A stretch of DNA of 64,000 bases from Methylobacterium sp. DB0501 (GTDB lineage: Bacteria > Pseudomonadota > Alphaproteobacteria > Rhizobiales > Beijerinckiaceae): positions 156,772 through 220,771 of the forward strand of contig NZ_JAAKGV010000012.1 of assembly GCF_011043735.1 (NCBI RefSeq), read 5' to 3'. The notes under the pieces are model-generated. The model did not search any database. It had not been told where the DNA came from and was given only the letters and a program-made list of their open reading frames with translations. Positions 49,771-57,176 of this stretch are shown one piece after another. Made by a program: the position numbers and the translations under genes. Position 1 is the stretch's first letter. Each line of letters begins with the position of its first letter.

Positions 49771-50442
49771 TCACGCGGGACCGCCCGGCAGGCCGGCGGC
49801 GAGCAGCGCGTCGGTGCCGAGGGTGGTCGCGTCGAGGAGTGCCACGCCGTCGATCTCCGCCGGCAGGCGCCAGCCCGGGAGGTTGGTGCTCCAGATCAGC
49901 ACCGCGTCGCTGCCGGCAGCCGCGTCCCGCGCCGCCTCCGCGAGGCGGGGAAGGGGCACGAGGGCGGCGAGACGGTTCTCGGTGATCCCGAGCGTGGCAG
50001 CCGTCGCGACGGTGATTCCGGCCTCCGCGAAGCGGGCGCCGACCAGGGCGGCCTCGTCGGCGCCGCCCTGCACCACGAGGCCGAGGCGGTGGACGCCGCC
50101 GCCGCGGAGCCGTGCGCGGGCCGCCAGGGCCGTCGTCACCATCGGCAGGCCGGTGCGGCGGGTGACGGCCTCGCACAGGCGTTCGTCTGGGGTGAAGCCG
50201 AGGGCGGCGCCGCGGGTGGCGTTCCAGCACAGGGCCGCGACGCCGGCATCGGCCAGGAGGTCGGCGGCGGCGAGGAACACCGACGGGTCGTAGGCCTCGC
50301 CCGTCAGCATCGCGCCGTAAGGCACCCGCGCGTAGCAGGCCTCGGCTCTCCCCGCGAGGCGGGCTTCCGTCGCCCGTTCGACCACCCGGTTCGAGGAAGG
50401 CAGGATCACCCCGAGGGCCGGCGGCACCGCGTCGTCGGTCAT
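49771..50442 (-). CDS. Maleate isomerase/Asp-Glu racemase superfamily protein
   Basis: 223 aa protein of the superfamily holding maleate isomerase, arylmalonate decarboxylase and hydantoin racemase. PALGVILPSSNRVVE is the typical N terminus and GVAALCWNATRGAALG carries the first active-site cysteine (about residue 72). In the second half, where two-cysteine members have Cys-Thr-Asn or similar, the sequence is LIWSTNLPGW with Ser instead. So only one of the two catalytic cysteines is visible, and the reaction may differ from racemisation. It overlaps the GntR gene upstream by 4 nt, so they are coupled. Confidence 0.8.
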   Translation of the reverse strand: MTDDAVPPALGVILPSSNRVVERATEARLAGRAEACYARVPYGAMLTGEAYDPSVFLAAADLLADAGVAALCWNATRGAALGFTPDERLCEAVTRRTGLPMVTTALAARARLRGGGVHRLGLVVQGGADEAALVGARFAEAGITVATAATLGITENRLAALVPLPRLAEAARDAAAGSDAVLIWSTNLPGWRLPAEIDGVALLDATTLGTDALLAAGLPGGPA

Positions 50443-51131
50443 CGTTTCCGTCCTTCGAGGCGGGCCACCAGCAGGGCCTGGGTGCGGGCGACGTGGGCAT
50501 GCATCCGGGTCCGGGCGCGTTCCGGGTCCCGGGCCCGCAGGGCGTCGAGGATCGCCCGGTGTTCGGCGAGCGATTCCGCCACCCGCCCGTCGGCGGCGAG
50601 GGCGAAGTTGCGGGCCCGTTCGAGGCGGGCGAAGGCCCGGCCATGCGCCTCGGCGATGGCCGGGCTGCGGGAGGCCGTCACGATCAGCCGATGGGCCTGG
50701 CGGTTGAGCCGCGTATAGGTGTCGCGGTCGTCCCGCGCCGCCTCCAGGGCGTCCTGCAACCCGGCGAGGCGGGCGAGTTCCGCGGGCGTCATCCGCTCGG
50801 CGGCGAGGCCGGCGCAGGCGCTCTCGAGGGCCGCCTCCAGCTCGAACAGCGGCACGAGGTCGGCGGGATCGAGGCGGGCCGCCAGGGCGGCCCGGTTGCG
50901 CCGCAGAGTGACGAGGCCCTCGCCGGCCAGCAGCTTCAAGGCCTCCCGCACCGGCGTGCGCGACATGCCGAGGCGGGTGACAAGGTCGGGCTCGTTCAGG
51001 ACCTCGCCGGGGGGGATGATGTTGAGCAGGATCAGCCGGCGCAAGGCGGCGGCGGCCTGCTCGGTGAGCGAGGGCTCGCGACGCGTGGAGCGGGGCGGGG
51101 CGTCGGGCAATGGCGGGAGCAGATCTACCAA
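50439..51131 (-). CDS. GntR-family regulator, FCD domain
   Basis: 230 aa FadR-type regulator: winged helix SLTEQAAAALRRLILLNIIPPGEVLNE with LVTRLGMSRTPVREALKLLAGEGLV, then a helical FCD domain (LFELEAALESACAGLAAERMTP, LNRQAHRLIVTASRSP, EHRAILDALRARDPERA). No ATG is suitably placed; I use a TTG with a GAGG 5 nt upstream, so the exact N terminus is uncertain. It lies between the ABC permease gene and the racemase-like gene, same strand, and probably controls this catabolic cluster. Confidence 0.85.
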   Translation of the reverse strand: MVDLLPPLPDAPPRSTRREPSLTEQAAAALRRLILLNIIPPGEVLNEPDLVTRLGMSRTPVREALKLLAGEGLVTLRRNRAALAARLDPADLVPLFELEAALESACAGLAAERMTPAELARLAGLQDALEAARDDRDTYTRLNRQAHRLIVTASRSPAIAEAHGRAFARLERARNFALAADGRVAESLAEHRAILDALRARDPERARTRMHAHVARTQALLVARLEGRKR

Positions 51132-51253
51132 GGAGGCCTCATGCGGTGTCAGCCGGGCTTGTCCCCATCATCGCGAAGCGGGGGATCTCCCCTCCCGTGC
51201 GGGGGCGGGGGCACCCGACCTGTCGGCCGGGATGCGACATCGAGCGAGGCCCG

Positions 51254-52081
51254 TCACACCAACCGCCGCGACAACCCCGTCACCCGTTCCATCACCGCGA
51301 TCCCCCCGATCGTCGCGACGATCAGGATCCCGGAGAGGGCCGCGATGGTGACGTCGAGGCGGCCTTCGAGGTCCTGCCACATCCGGATCGGCAGCATGTC
51401 GGTGGCGGCGTCGCGCAGGAACAACGAGACCGGGATGTTGTCGAACGAGGCCATGAAGGCGAGGAAGCCGCCCGACAGGATGCCGGGCCGGATCAGCGGC
51501 AGGGTGATGCGGCGGAAGGTGTAGAGCCGCGAGGCGCCGAGGCTCGCCGAGCCTTCGAGCAGGGTCGGCTGGAGCTGGGTCAGCGCCGCCACGGTGTTGC
51601 GTACCACGTAAGGCACGCAGACCACGGTGTGGCCGAGGACCAGCGTGAAGACCGAGACCGGCCAGCCCAGCAGCGAGAAGAACATCAGGCTCGACAGGCC
51701 GAAGGCCAGCGCCGGCAGGATCAGCGGCGACAGGAAGAAGCTGTCGAGGAGGCGGGCCGACAGGCGCGGCGAACGCGCCACCGCCAGCGCCGCCAGCACG
51801 CCGAGCCCGACCGCGAGCGCCGTGGCCAGCACGGCGACCGTCAGGCTGTTCTTGAGGGCGTAATGGAGCTGCCAGGCCTCCATCAGCTCGCCGTACCAGC
51901 GCAAGGAATAGCCCGGCGGCGGAAAGCGCAAGGACAGGCCGTCGGTGAACGAGACCACCAGCACGATGAGGGTGGGCGCGAGCAGCAGCACCATGGCGAG
52001 AGCCGCCAGCAGGTGCAGGAGGCCCTCGAAGGAGAGCCGGTCAAGGGTGCTGGGGAATCGGGCGCCGGGGGAGCGGGGCAT
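51254..52081 (-). CDS. ABC permease, polyamine/opine type (PotC-like)
   Basis: 275 aa inner-membrane protein with six spans and the coupling motif EGSASLGASRLYTFRRITLPLIRPGILSG, read here as the classic EAA loop. SFTDGLSLRFPPPGYSLRWYGELM after the first span is typical of the second permease of spermidine/putrescine-type importers. It pairs with the permease gene 8 nt upstream. The start ATG opens a short cytoplasmic N terminus. Confidence 0.91.
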   Translation of the reverse strand: MPRSPGARFPSTLDRLSFEGLLHLLAALAMVLLLAPTLIVLVVSFTDGLSLRFPPPGYSLRWYGELMEAWQLHYALKNSLTVAVLATALAVGLGVLAALAVARSPRLSARLLDSFFLSPLILPALAFGLSSLMFFSLLGWPVSVFTLVLGHTVVCVPYVVRNTVAALTQLQPTLLEGSASLGASRLYTFRRITLPLIRPGILSGGFLAFMASFDNIPVSLFLRDAATDMLPIRMWQDLEGRLDVTIAALSGILIVATIGGIAVMERVTGLSRRLV

Positions 52082-52089
52082 CGTCACTC

Positions 52090-52935
52090 TCACGTCTGGG
52101 CATAGCCGCGGGCGAGGCGGCCGAGCGCGTTGAAGGCCAGCACCACGGCCAGCACCGCGACGAGGAAGATCACCGACATCGCCGCCGCGAAGGGCCAGTT
52201 CTGCAAGGCGATGGCCTGCTGGTAGATGTAGCCGGGCATGAACAGCATCTGCCCGCCGCCGATCAGCGACTGGGTGATGAAGCCCGAGATCGCCGCCGCG
52301 AAGGTGAGGACCGAGCCGGCGATCAGGCCCGGCAGGCAGAGCGGCAGGGTCACGCGGACGAACGTGCGCCAGCGCCCGGCCCCGAGCGCTTCCGAGGCGT
52401 CCCACAGGCTGGGGTCGATGCGCGCCAGCGCCGTCATCAGCGGCAGCACCATCAGCGGCATCTGTACCTGGGCCAGCGCCGCGACGAGCCCGCCCTCGGC
52501 GTAGAGCATCCGCACAGGCGTCTCGATCAGGCCCAGCGAGGACAGCAGGGAATTGATCACCCCCTGCCGCCCGAGGATCACGATCCACGCGAAGGTACGG
52601 ATGACCACGCTGGTGAGGAGCGGCGTCAGCACCGCCAGGATGACGATCCCCCGCACCCAGCCCCCGGCCCGGGTCGCCACGAGCGCGAGCGGCAGCCCGA
52701 GCACCAGGCAGGCGGCCGTGACCTTGAGCCCGAGCCAGAGCGTGCCGAGGAGCACGCCGAGGCTGAAGCCGTCGCCGAGGAAAGCCGCGTATTGCGACAG
52801 GCCGAAACCGCCATCCGCCCCCCGCAGCGACAGGGCGAGCAGCGCGACGAGGGGCGCGGCGAAGAACGCCGCGAAGAACAGAGCGAGCGGGCTCGCCAGC
52901 CGCAAGGGGTAGGTGGTGACGTCCGGCAGAGCCAC
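52090..52935 (-). CDS. ABC permease, polyamine/opine type (PotB-like)
   Basis: 281 aa permease with six spans; EALGAGRWRTFVRVTLPLCLPGLIAGS is the ATPase-contacting EAA loop. SVVIRTFAWIVILGRQGVIN is characteristic of the PotB class. It follows the binding-protein gene by 12 nt and precedes its partner permease by 8 nt, all one operon on the minus strand. Confidence 0.91.
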   Translation of the reverse strand: MALPDVTTYPLRLASPLALFFAAFFAAPLVALLALSLRGADGGFGLSQYAAFLGDGFSLGVLLGTLWLGLKVTAACLVLGLPLALVATRAGGWVRGIVILAVLTPLLTSVVIRTFAWIVILGRQGVINSLLSSLGLIETPVRMLYAEGGLVAALAQVQMPLMVLPLMTALARIDPSLWDASEALGAGRWRTFVRVTLPLCLPGLIAGSVLTFAAAISGFITQSLIGGGQMLFMPGYIYQQAIALQNWPFAAAMSVIFLVAVLAVVLAFNALGRLARGYAQT

Positions 52936-52947
52936 GGGTGCCGCTCC

Positions 52948-53991
52948 TTACAGCTTGATCTCGCGGTTGAACCGCTCGATCCAGGCCGGACGCTGCGCGT
53001 TGATGGTCTTCCAGTCCTGGAACACGAACTTCTTCTTCAAGTCGTCCGTGTCCTTGGCGAGCACGCGGGCGATCTCGCCGGTCATCTTGACCTTGGTGTT
53101 GGTGGGCACCACCAGATAGGGTGCCTGCATCAGCCGGGTCTGGACCGGCTCGGAGATCGCCGCCTCGATCAGCATGAAGGCGAGCTCGCGGTTCGGCGAG
53201 TTTCTCACGATCTGGATCAGCGTCTTGAAGGCGATGGCGCCTTCCTTCGGCGCCACGAATTCCACCGGCACGCCCTTGGCCTTCAGGATCTGGATCGCGT
53301 TGAAGTTGCCGGGCGAGATGTCGACCTGGCCCTGCTGGAACAGGGTGGCGAGCGCGCCCGGATTGGCCGCCACCGCCGAGAGGTTGGGCTTGAGCTTTTC
53401 CATCGCCTTGAAGGCGGGGTCGATGTTCGATTCCGAGCCGCCATGCATCTTGGCGATCTCGACCATGAATCCGGTGCCGAGCGTCGAGTTCATGTTGGTG
53501 ATGCCGACCCGGCCCTTGTATTCGGGCCGCCACAGGTCGGCCCAGGAGGTCGGCGGGGTCTTCACCGTGTCGGGGTTGTAGGTCAGGCCGACGACCTGGA
53601 AGAACGCGGCGGGTCCGTGCGGGTCCTGCGCGTCGGGGATCAGTTCCTTGAAGGCGGCGCTGCGTTCGACCGGATAGGGCTCGACCAGATCCTGGGCGAG
53701 AGCCCTGAGGGCCGGGCCGGGATCGTGCAGCATCACGTCGATCGGCGGGTTGGCCTTGGCGGCCGACACCTTGGCGATCTGGTCGACCGACAGCATCGGG
53801 TCGAGGACGATCGGGGCGTTGCCGGTCTCCTTGCGGAAGGCCGGCACCAGCACGGCCTTGTGCGCCTCCTCCCAGCTACCCGTGAAGGTCGCGAAGACGA
53901 GGGGCCGCGCCTGCGCGAAGGACAGGCCGGGAAACAGCTCCATCGCGCCGAGCGACAGGGCGGTGGTGAGAAGGGTGCGGCGGTCGAGCAT
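52948..53991 (-). CDS. ABC substrate-binding protein, spermidine/putrescine type
   Basis: 347 aa periplasmic binding protein. The N terminus MLDRRTLLTTALSLGAMELFPGLSFAQA is an export signal of the RR type (only partly Tat-like). FATFTGSWEEAHKAVLVPAFRKETG, KANPPIDVMLHDPGPALRALAQ and WADLWRPEYKGRVGITNMNS fit the SBP_bac_6/8 family, which binds polyamines, thiamine, iron or related cations. Binding-pocket residues cannot be assigned by eye. CGGAGC precedes the ATG. It sits between the ATPase and permease genes of the same importer. Confidence 0.9.
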   Translation of the reverse strand: MLDRRTLLTTALSLGAMELFPGLSFAQARPLVFATFTGSWEEAHKAVLVPAFRKETGNAPIVLDPMLSVDQIAKVSAAKANPPIDVMLHDPGPALRALAQDLVEPYPVERSAAFKELIPDAQDPHGPAAFFQVVGLTYNPDTVKTPPTSWADLWRPEYKGRVGITNMNSTLGTGFMVEIAKMHGGSESNIDPAFKAMEKLKPNLSAVAANPGALATLFQQGQVDISPGNFNAIQILKAKGVPVEFVAPKEGAIAFKTLIQIVRNSPNRELAFMLIEAAISEPVQTRLMQAPYLVVPTNTKVKMTGEIARVLAKDTDDLKKKFVFQDWKTINAQRPAWIERFNREIKL

Positions 53992-54011
53992 CGGGAAGCT
54001 CCGTGGGTGTG

Positions 54012-55139
54012 TCAGGCGGCGGCCGGGAAGGCGGAGGCGAGGCCGGGGGCGACGGCGATGCGCACGGGCGTGCCGGGCGGGCGCAACGAGCCCCCGCCGA
54101 GGCGCGGCTCGGCGATCTTGAGCGGGCGGCCGGCCCCGACCCGGACCTCGTGGACGACGGTGGGCCCGAGCGGCAGGGCCATCTCGACCACCCCGGCGAT
54201 GCCCTCCTGCCCGTCGGTGAGGCGCAGGTGCTCGGGCCGCAGGCACACGGTGACCCGGGACCCCGACGCGATCGGCCGGGCGAGGGGACGAGCGACGACC
54301 TCGCCGCCAGCATCGAGCGCGATGCGCGGGCCGTCGCCGTCCTGGCCCACCATGACTCCCGGTACCGCGTTGGCCGAGCCCACGAAGGTGTTGACGAACA
54401 GGCTCTCGGGCGCATCGTATACCGTGGTCGGGGCGGCGAACTGCTCCAGCCGCCCGTTCGACAGCACCGCCACCCGGTCGGAGAGCGACAGGGCCTCCTC
54501 CTGGTCGTGGGTGACGAGCAGCGTCGTCACGCCGGCGACGCGCTGGAGCCGTTTCACCTCGATCTGCATGTCGAGGCGCAGGTTCTTGTCGAGGGCCGCG
54601 AAGGGCTCGTCGAGGAGCAGAACCGCGGGACGGATGGCGAGCGCCCGGGCGAGCGCCACCCGCTGCTGCTGCCCGCCGGAGAGCTGGCGCGGGAAGCGGC
54701 TGCCTGCATGGCCGAGCTGCACGAGATCGAGCAGGCGCCTCGCTTCCGCGGCCTGCTCGGCCCGCGGCGCGCCGCGGGCGGCGAGGCCGTAGGCGACGTT
54801 CTCGGCCACCGTCAGGTGCGGGAACAGGGCGTAGTTCTGGAACACGATGCCGACGGCGCGCCGGCTCGGCGGCAAGGCGTCGATGACCTGATCCCCGACG
54901 ATCACCCGCCCCTCGGTCTGGCGCAGGAAGCCGGCGACGATGCGCAGCAACGTGGTCTTGCCGCAGCCCGACGGTCCGAGGAGCGAGACCAGCTCGCCGC
55001 CCTTGATGTCGAGGTTCACGTTCTCGACCGCGGTCGCGCCGCCATAAAGGTGGGTGATGCCGTCGAGCACGACGGACCGGCCTTCGGCTTGAACCAGACC
55101 TTGGGCCTGCGTCTGGTTGCGGGCTCCGGATGGTGTCAC
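54012..55139 (-). CDS. ABC importer ATP-binding protein (PotA-like)
   Basis: 375 aa ATPase. Walker A LLGPSGCGKTTLLRIV, Q-loop FQNYALFPHLTV, signature RQLSGGQQQRVALARAL, Walker B VLLLDEPFAALD and switch VTHDQEEALSLSDR are all intact; the C-terminal ~120 residues are the TOBE/regulatory domain (VCLRPEHLRLTDG). I take a GTG with AGGAAA 7-8 nt upstream as start; an ATG 28 codons earlier has no ribosome site and an unlikely sequence. First gene of the minus-strand importer operon, divergent from the amidase gene. Confidence 0.92.
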   Translation of the reverse strand: MTPSGARNQTQAQGLVQAEGRSVVLDGITHLYGGATAVENVNLDIKGGELVSLLGPSGCGKTTLLRIVAGFLRQTEGRVIVGDQVIDALPPSRRAVGIVFQNYALFPHLTVAENVAYGLAARGAPRAEQAAEARRLLDLVQLGHAGSRFPRQLSGGQQQRVALARALAIRPAVLLLDEPFAALDKNLRLDMQIEVKRLQRVAGVTTLLVTHDQEEALSLSDRVAVLSNGRLEQFAAPTTVYDAPESLFVNTFVGSANAVPGVMVGQDGDGPRIALDAGGEVVARPLARPIASGSRVTVCLRPEHLRLTDGQEGIAGVVEMALPLGPTVVHEVRVGAGRPLKIAEPRLGGGSLRPPGTPVRIAVAPGLASAFPAAA

Positions 55140-55246
55140 GGTGGCTTTTCCTGCGGCATCGATCTTGCTGCCCGGGGGTTCGCAAATCGTATGCCATTTC
55201 GGGGAAAGCCCATGACGGACCATGACTTGATTGCCGGAGGCGACGC

Positions 55247-56650
55247 TTGAGCACGGAGCTGTGGCGCCTCTCGGCGGTCGAACTCGGCCGGCTCTTCGCC
55301 GGCGGCCGCGCCTCGCCGGTCGACGCCCTGGAGGCGGCGCGACGACGCGCCGACCCGTGGGAGCCGCACCTCAACGCGATCGCCCGGGAGAACCCGCGCG
55401 CTCAGGAAGAGGCCGAGGCGAGCGCCGCCCGCTGGCGCGCGGGTACGCCGCTCTCGCCCCTCGACGGCGTGCCGATGACCGTGAAGGAATTCCTGGTCAC
55501 CGAGGGGCTGCCCTCGACCTATGCCGAGCCGGGCGAGGCGCCGGCCTCTCCCTCCGACGAGTTGCCCGTCGCGCGGGCCCGCCGCGCCGGCCTGGTGACG
55601 CTCGCCAAGACCACGATGCCGGAATTCGCCGTGCAAGGTTACACGGCATCTGCCCGTTTCGGCGTCACCCGCAACCCGTGGAACGTGGCCCTGACGCCCG
55701 GCGGTTCGACCGGCGGGGGAGCCGCCGCAACGGCGGCCGGCTACGCGCCGATCGCGCTCGGCACCGATGGCGGCGGGTCGTTGCGCCGGCCCGCCGCCCA
55801 TACCGGCCTCGTCGGGCTGAAGAGCAGCCTCGGCCGGGTGCCGCGCCTCGGCGGCCTGCCCTCGCCGTTGCTCGATTTCGAGGTGGCGGGTGCGCTCACC
55901 CGCACCGTGGCGGACAGCCGGGCGATGCTCCGGCTGATGCAGGGCGCCGACCCCCGGGTGCTGTGGTCCACCTTCGCACCGTCGCCCCGGCCCGGTCGCC
56001 CGTTGCGCGCCCGCTACGTCGAGCGTATCGGCGACGCGCCCCTCGATCCGGTCATCGCCGCCGCGTGCCGGCGGGCGCTCGCCGACCTGGAGGCATCAGG
56101 CGTCGCCGTCGAGGAGGGGCCTCTGCCCTTCGACATCGCCGGTCTGAACGCCCTGTGGCCGGAGATCGGCAGGATCGGCCTCGCCCGCCTGTTCGCAGCC
56201 GATCCGGCCCTGGGCGCGCGGGCGAGCGAGCCGTACCGGGCGATGGCGGCCGACGGCGCCCGCGCCCCGGCGACCCTGCTCGCCGAGATCGTCGAGCGGG
56301 TGCAGGCCCTGCGCAACGCCGCGAGCGCGGCCTTCGCCGATCTCGACCTCATCGTCACGCCGTCCGCCGCGGCGATGCCCTGGGCGGCGGACGCGGTCTA
56401 TCCGGAGGTGATCGACGGACACCCGGTCGGCCCGCGCGGCCACGCGGTCTATTCGGGCTGGGTCAATGCCGCCGCACTGCCGGGTTTGAGCTTGCCCGTC
56501 GATCCGGCGCCGGACGGGATGCCGATCGGCCTCCACCTCGTCGCCGGCTTCGGCCGCGACGACCTGCTCCTCGACCTCGCCGAGGCGATGGAGGCACGCC
56601 GCCCCTTCGCCGATCGCTGGCCGGTCCTGCCCCGGGAGGCGGCGCGATGA
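55247..56650 (+). CDS. Amidase signature family hydrolase
   Basis: 467 aa amidase. Triad residues: Lys in VPMTVKEFLVTEG, cis-Ser in TPGGSTGGGAAATAAG and nucleophile Ser in LGTDGGGSLRRPAAHTGLVGLK. The start is a TTG with a strong GGAGG 7 nt before it, matching the family N terminus (TELWRLSAVELGRLFAGGRASPVDALEA is the usual first helix pair). It is divergent from the ABC importer genes and overlaps the transthyretin-like gene by 4 nt, so the product likely acts on the imported compound. It is a distinct paralogue from the amidase at 39136. Confidence 0.9.
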   Translation: MSTELWRLSAVELGRLFAGGRASPVDALEAARRRADPWEPHLNAIARENPRAQEEAEASAARWRAGTPLSPLDGVPMTVKEFLVTEGLPSTYAEPGEAPASPSDELPVARARRAGLVTLAKTTMPEFAVQGYTASARFGVTRNPWNVALTPGGSTGGGAAATAAGYAPIALGTDGGGSLRRPAAHTGLVGLKSSLGRVPRLGGLPSPLLDFEVAGALTRTVADSRAMLRLMQGADPRVLWSTFAPSPRPGRPLRARYVERIGDAPLDPVIAAACRRALADLEASGVAVEEGPLPFDIAGLNALWPEIGRIGLARLFAADPALGARASEPYRAMAADGARAPATLLAEIVERVQALRNAASAAFADLDLIVTPSAAAMPWAADAVYPEVIDGHPVGPRGHAVYSGWVNAAALPGLSLPVDPAPDGMPIGLHLVAGFGRDDLLLDLAEAMEARRPFADRWPVLPREAAR

Positions 56651-57000
56651 CGGCCGGCGGCATCTCGGTCCACGCCGTCGACGTGGCGGAAGGCTGCCCG
56701 GCCGTCGGCCTGCGGGTGACGATCGCCGCCCTCGACGAGGGGGGGCCGCGCGTCGTCGCCGAAGGCGAGATCGGAGCCAACGGGTCGTTCGACCATCCGG
56801 TGGTGCGCGGCGTCGGCGTCGCGGCCGGTCGCTACGAGGTGGTCTTCCAGCTTGGCGCCTACTTCACCGGGCAAGGGAGGCCGGGGCCGCATTTCCTCGA
56901 TCAGGTGCCGTTTCGCTTCACCATCGCGGATGTAGCGGAGCATCATCATCTGCCGCTGAAGTTCACGCGGTTCGGTTACGCCGTGTTCCGGGGGGTGTGA
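56647..57000 (+). CDS. Transthyretin-like (hydroxyisourate hydrolase-type) protein, altered active site
   Basis: 117 aa protein with the fold of 5-hydroxyisourate hydrolase. ISVHAVDVAEGCPAVGLRV keeps the first catalytic His, and AEHHHLPLKFTRFGYAVFRGV aligns with the C-terminal HYHVPLLLSPYGYSTYRGS block, keeping its His. However, the catalytic Arg (usually in DGR) is replaced in NGSFDHP, and the diagnostic final tetrapeptide YRGS reads FRGV. So hydrolysis of hydroxyisourate is doubtful; a related ring-opening or binding role is possible. Translationally coupled to the amidase by ATGA. Confidence 0.82.
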   Translation: MTAGGISVHAVDVAEGCPAVGLRVTIAALDEGGPRVVAEGEIGANGSFDHPVVRGVGVAAGRYEVVFQLGAYFTGQGRPGPHFLDQVPFRFTIADVAEHHHLPLKFTRFGYAVFRGV

Positions 57001-57022
57001 ACTCTCTTCGAGTCTCGTGACG

Positions 57023-57077
57023 GTTCCGCCACCCTTCGCGTCATCCCGGGCTCCGCTGCGTCGGCCCCGGGATGATC
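57023..57077 (+). repeat. REP-like repeat, copy A (best palindrome)
   Basis: gttccgccacccttcgcg leads into a palindromic core tcatcccggg ... ccccgggatga (57041-57075) around ctccgctgcgtcgg. It starts 23 nt after the transthyretin-like gene stop, in a convergent gap. Confidence 0.6.
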
Positions 57078-57176
57078 CTGCGAGCCGGAACCGTGCGGGC
57101 GGCGTGAACGCCGACGCTCTCATCCCTCGTGGCCGAACAGCCCTGAATGCCCCCGATATCCGTCCGGCGGCGGCAG

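Noticed and set aside
52948..55374. 808-codon frame covering the binding protein and the ABC ATPase region
   Set aside because: The ATPase is encoded in a different frame with all its motifs; only the last 347 codons, beginning with a signal sequence, are the binding protein.
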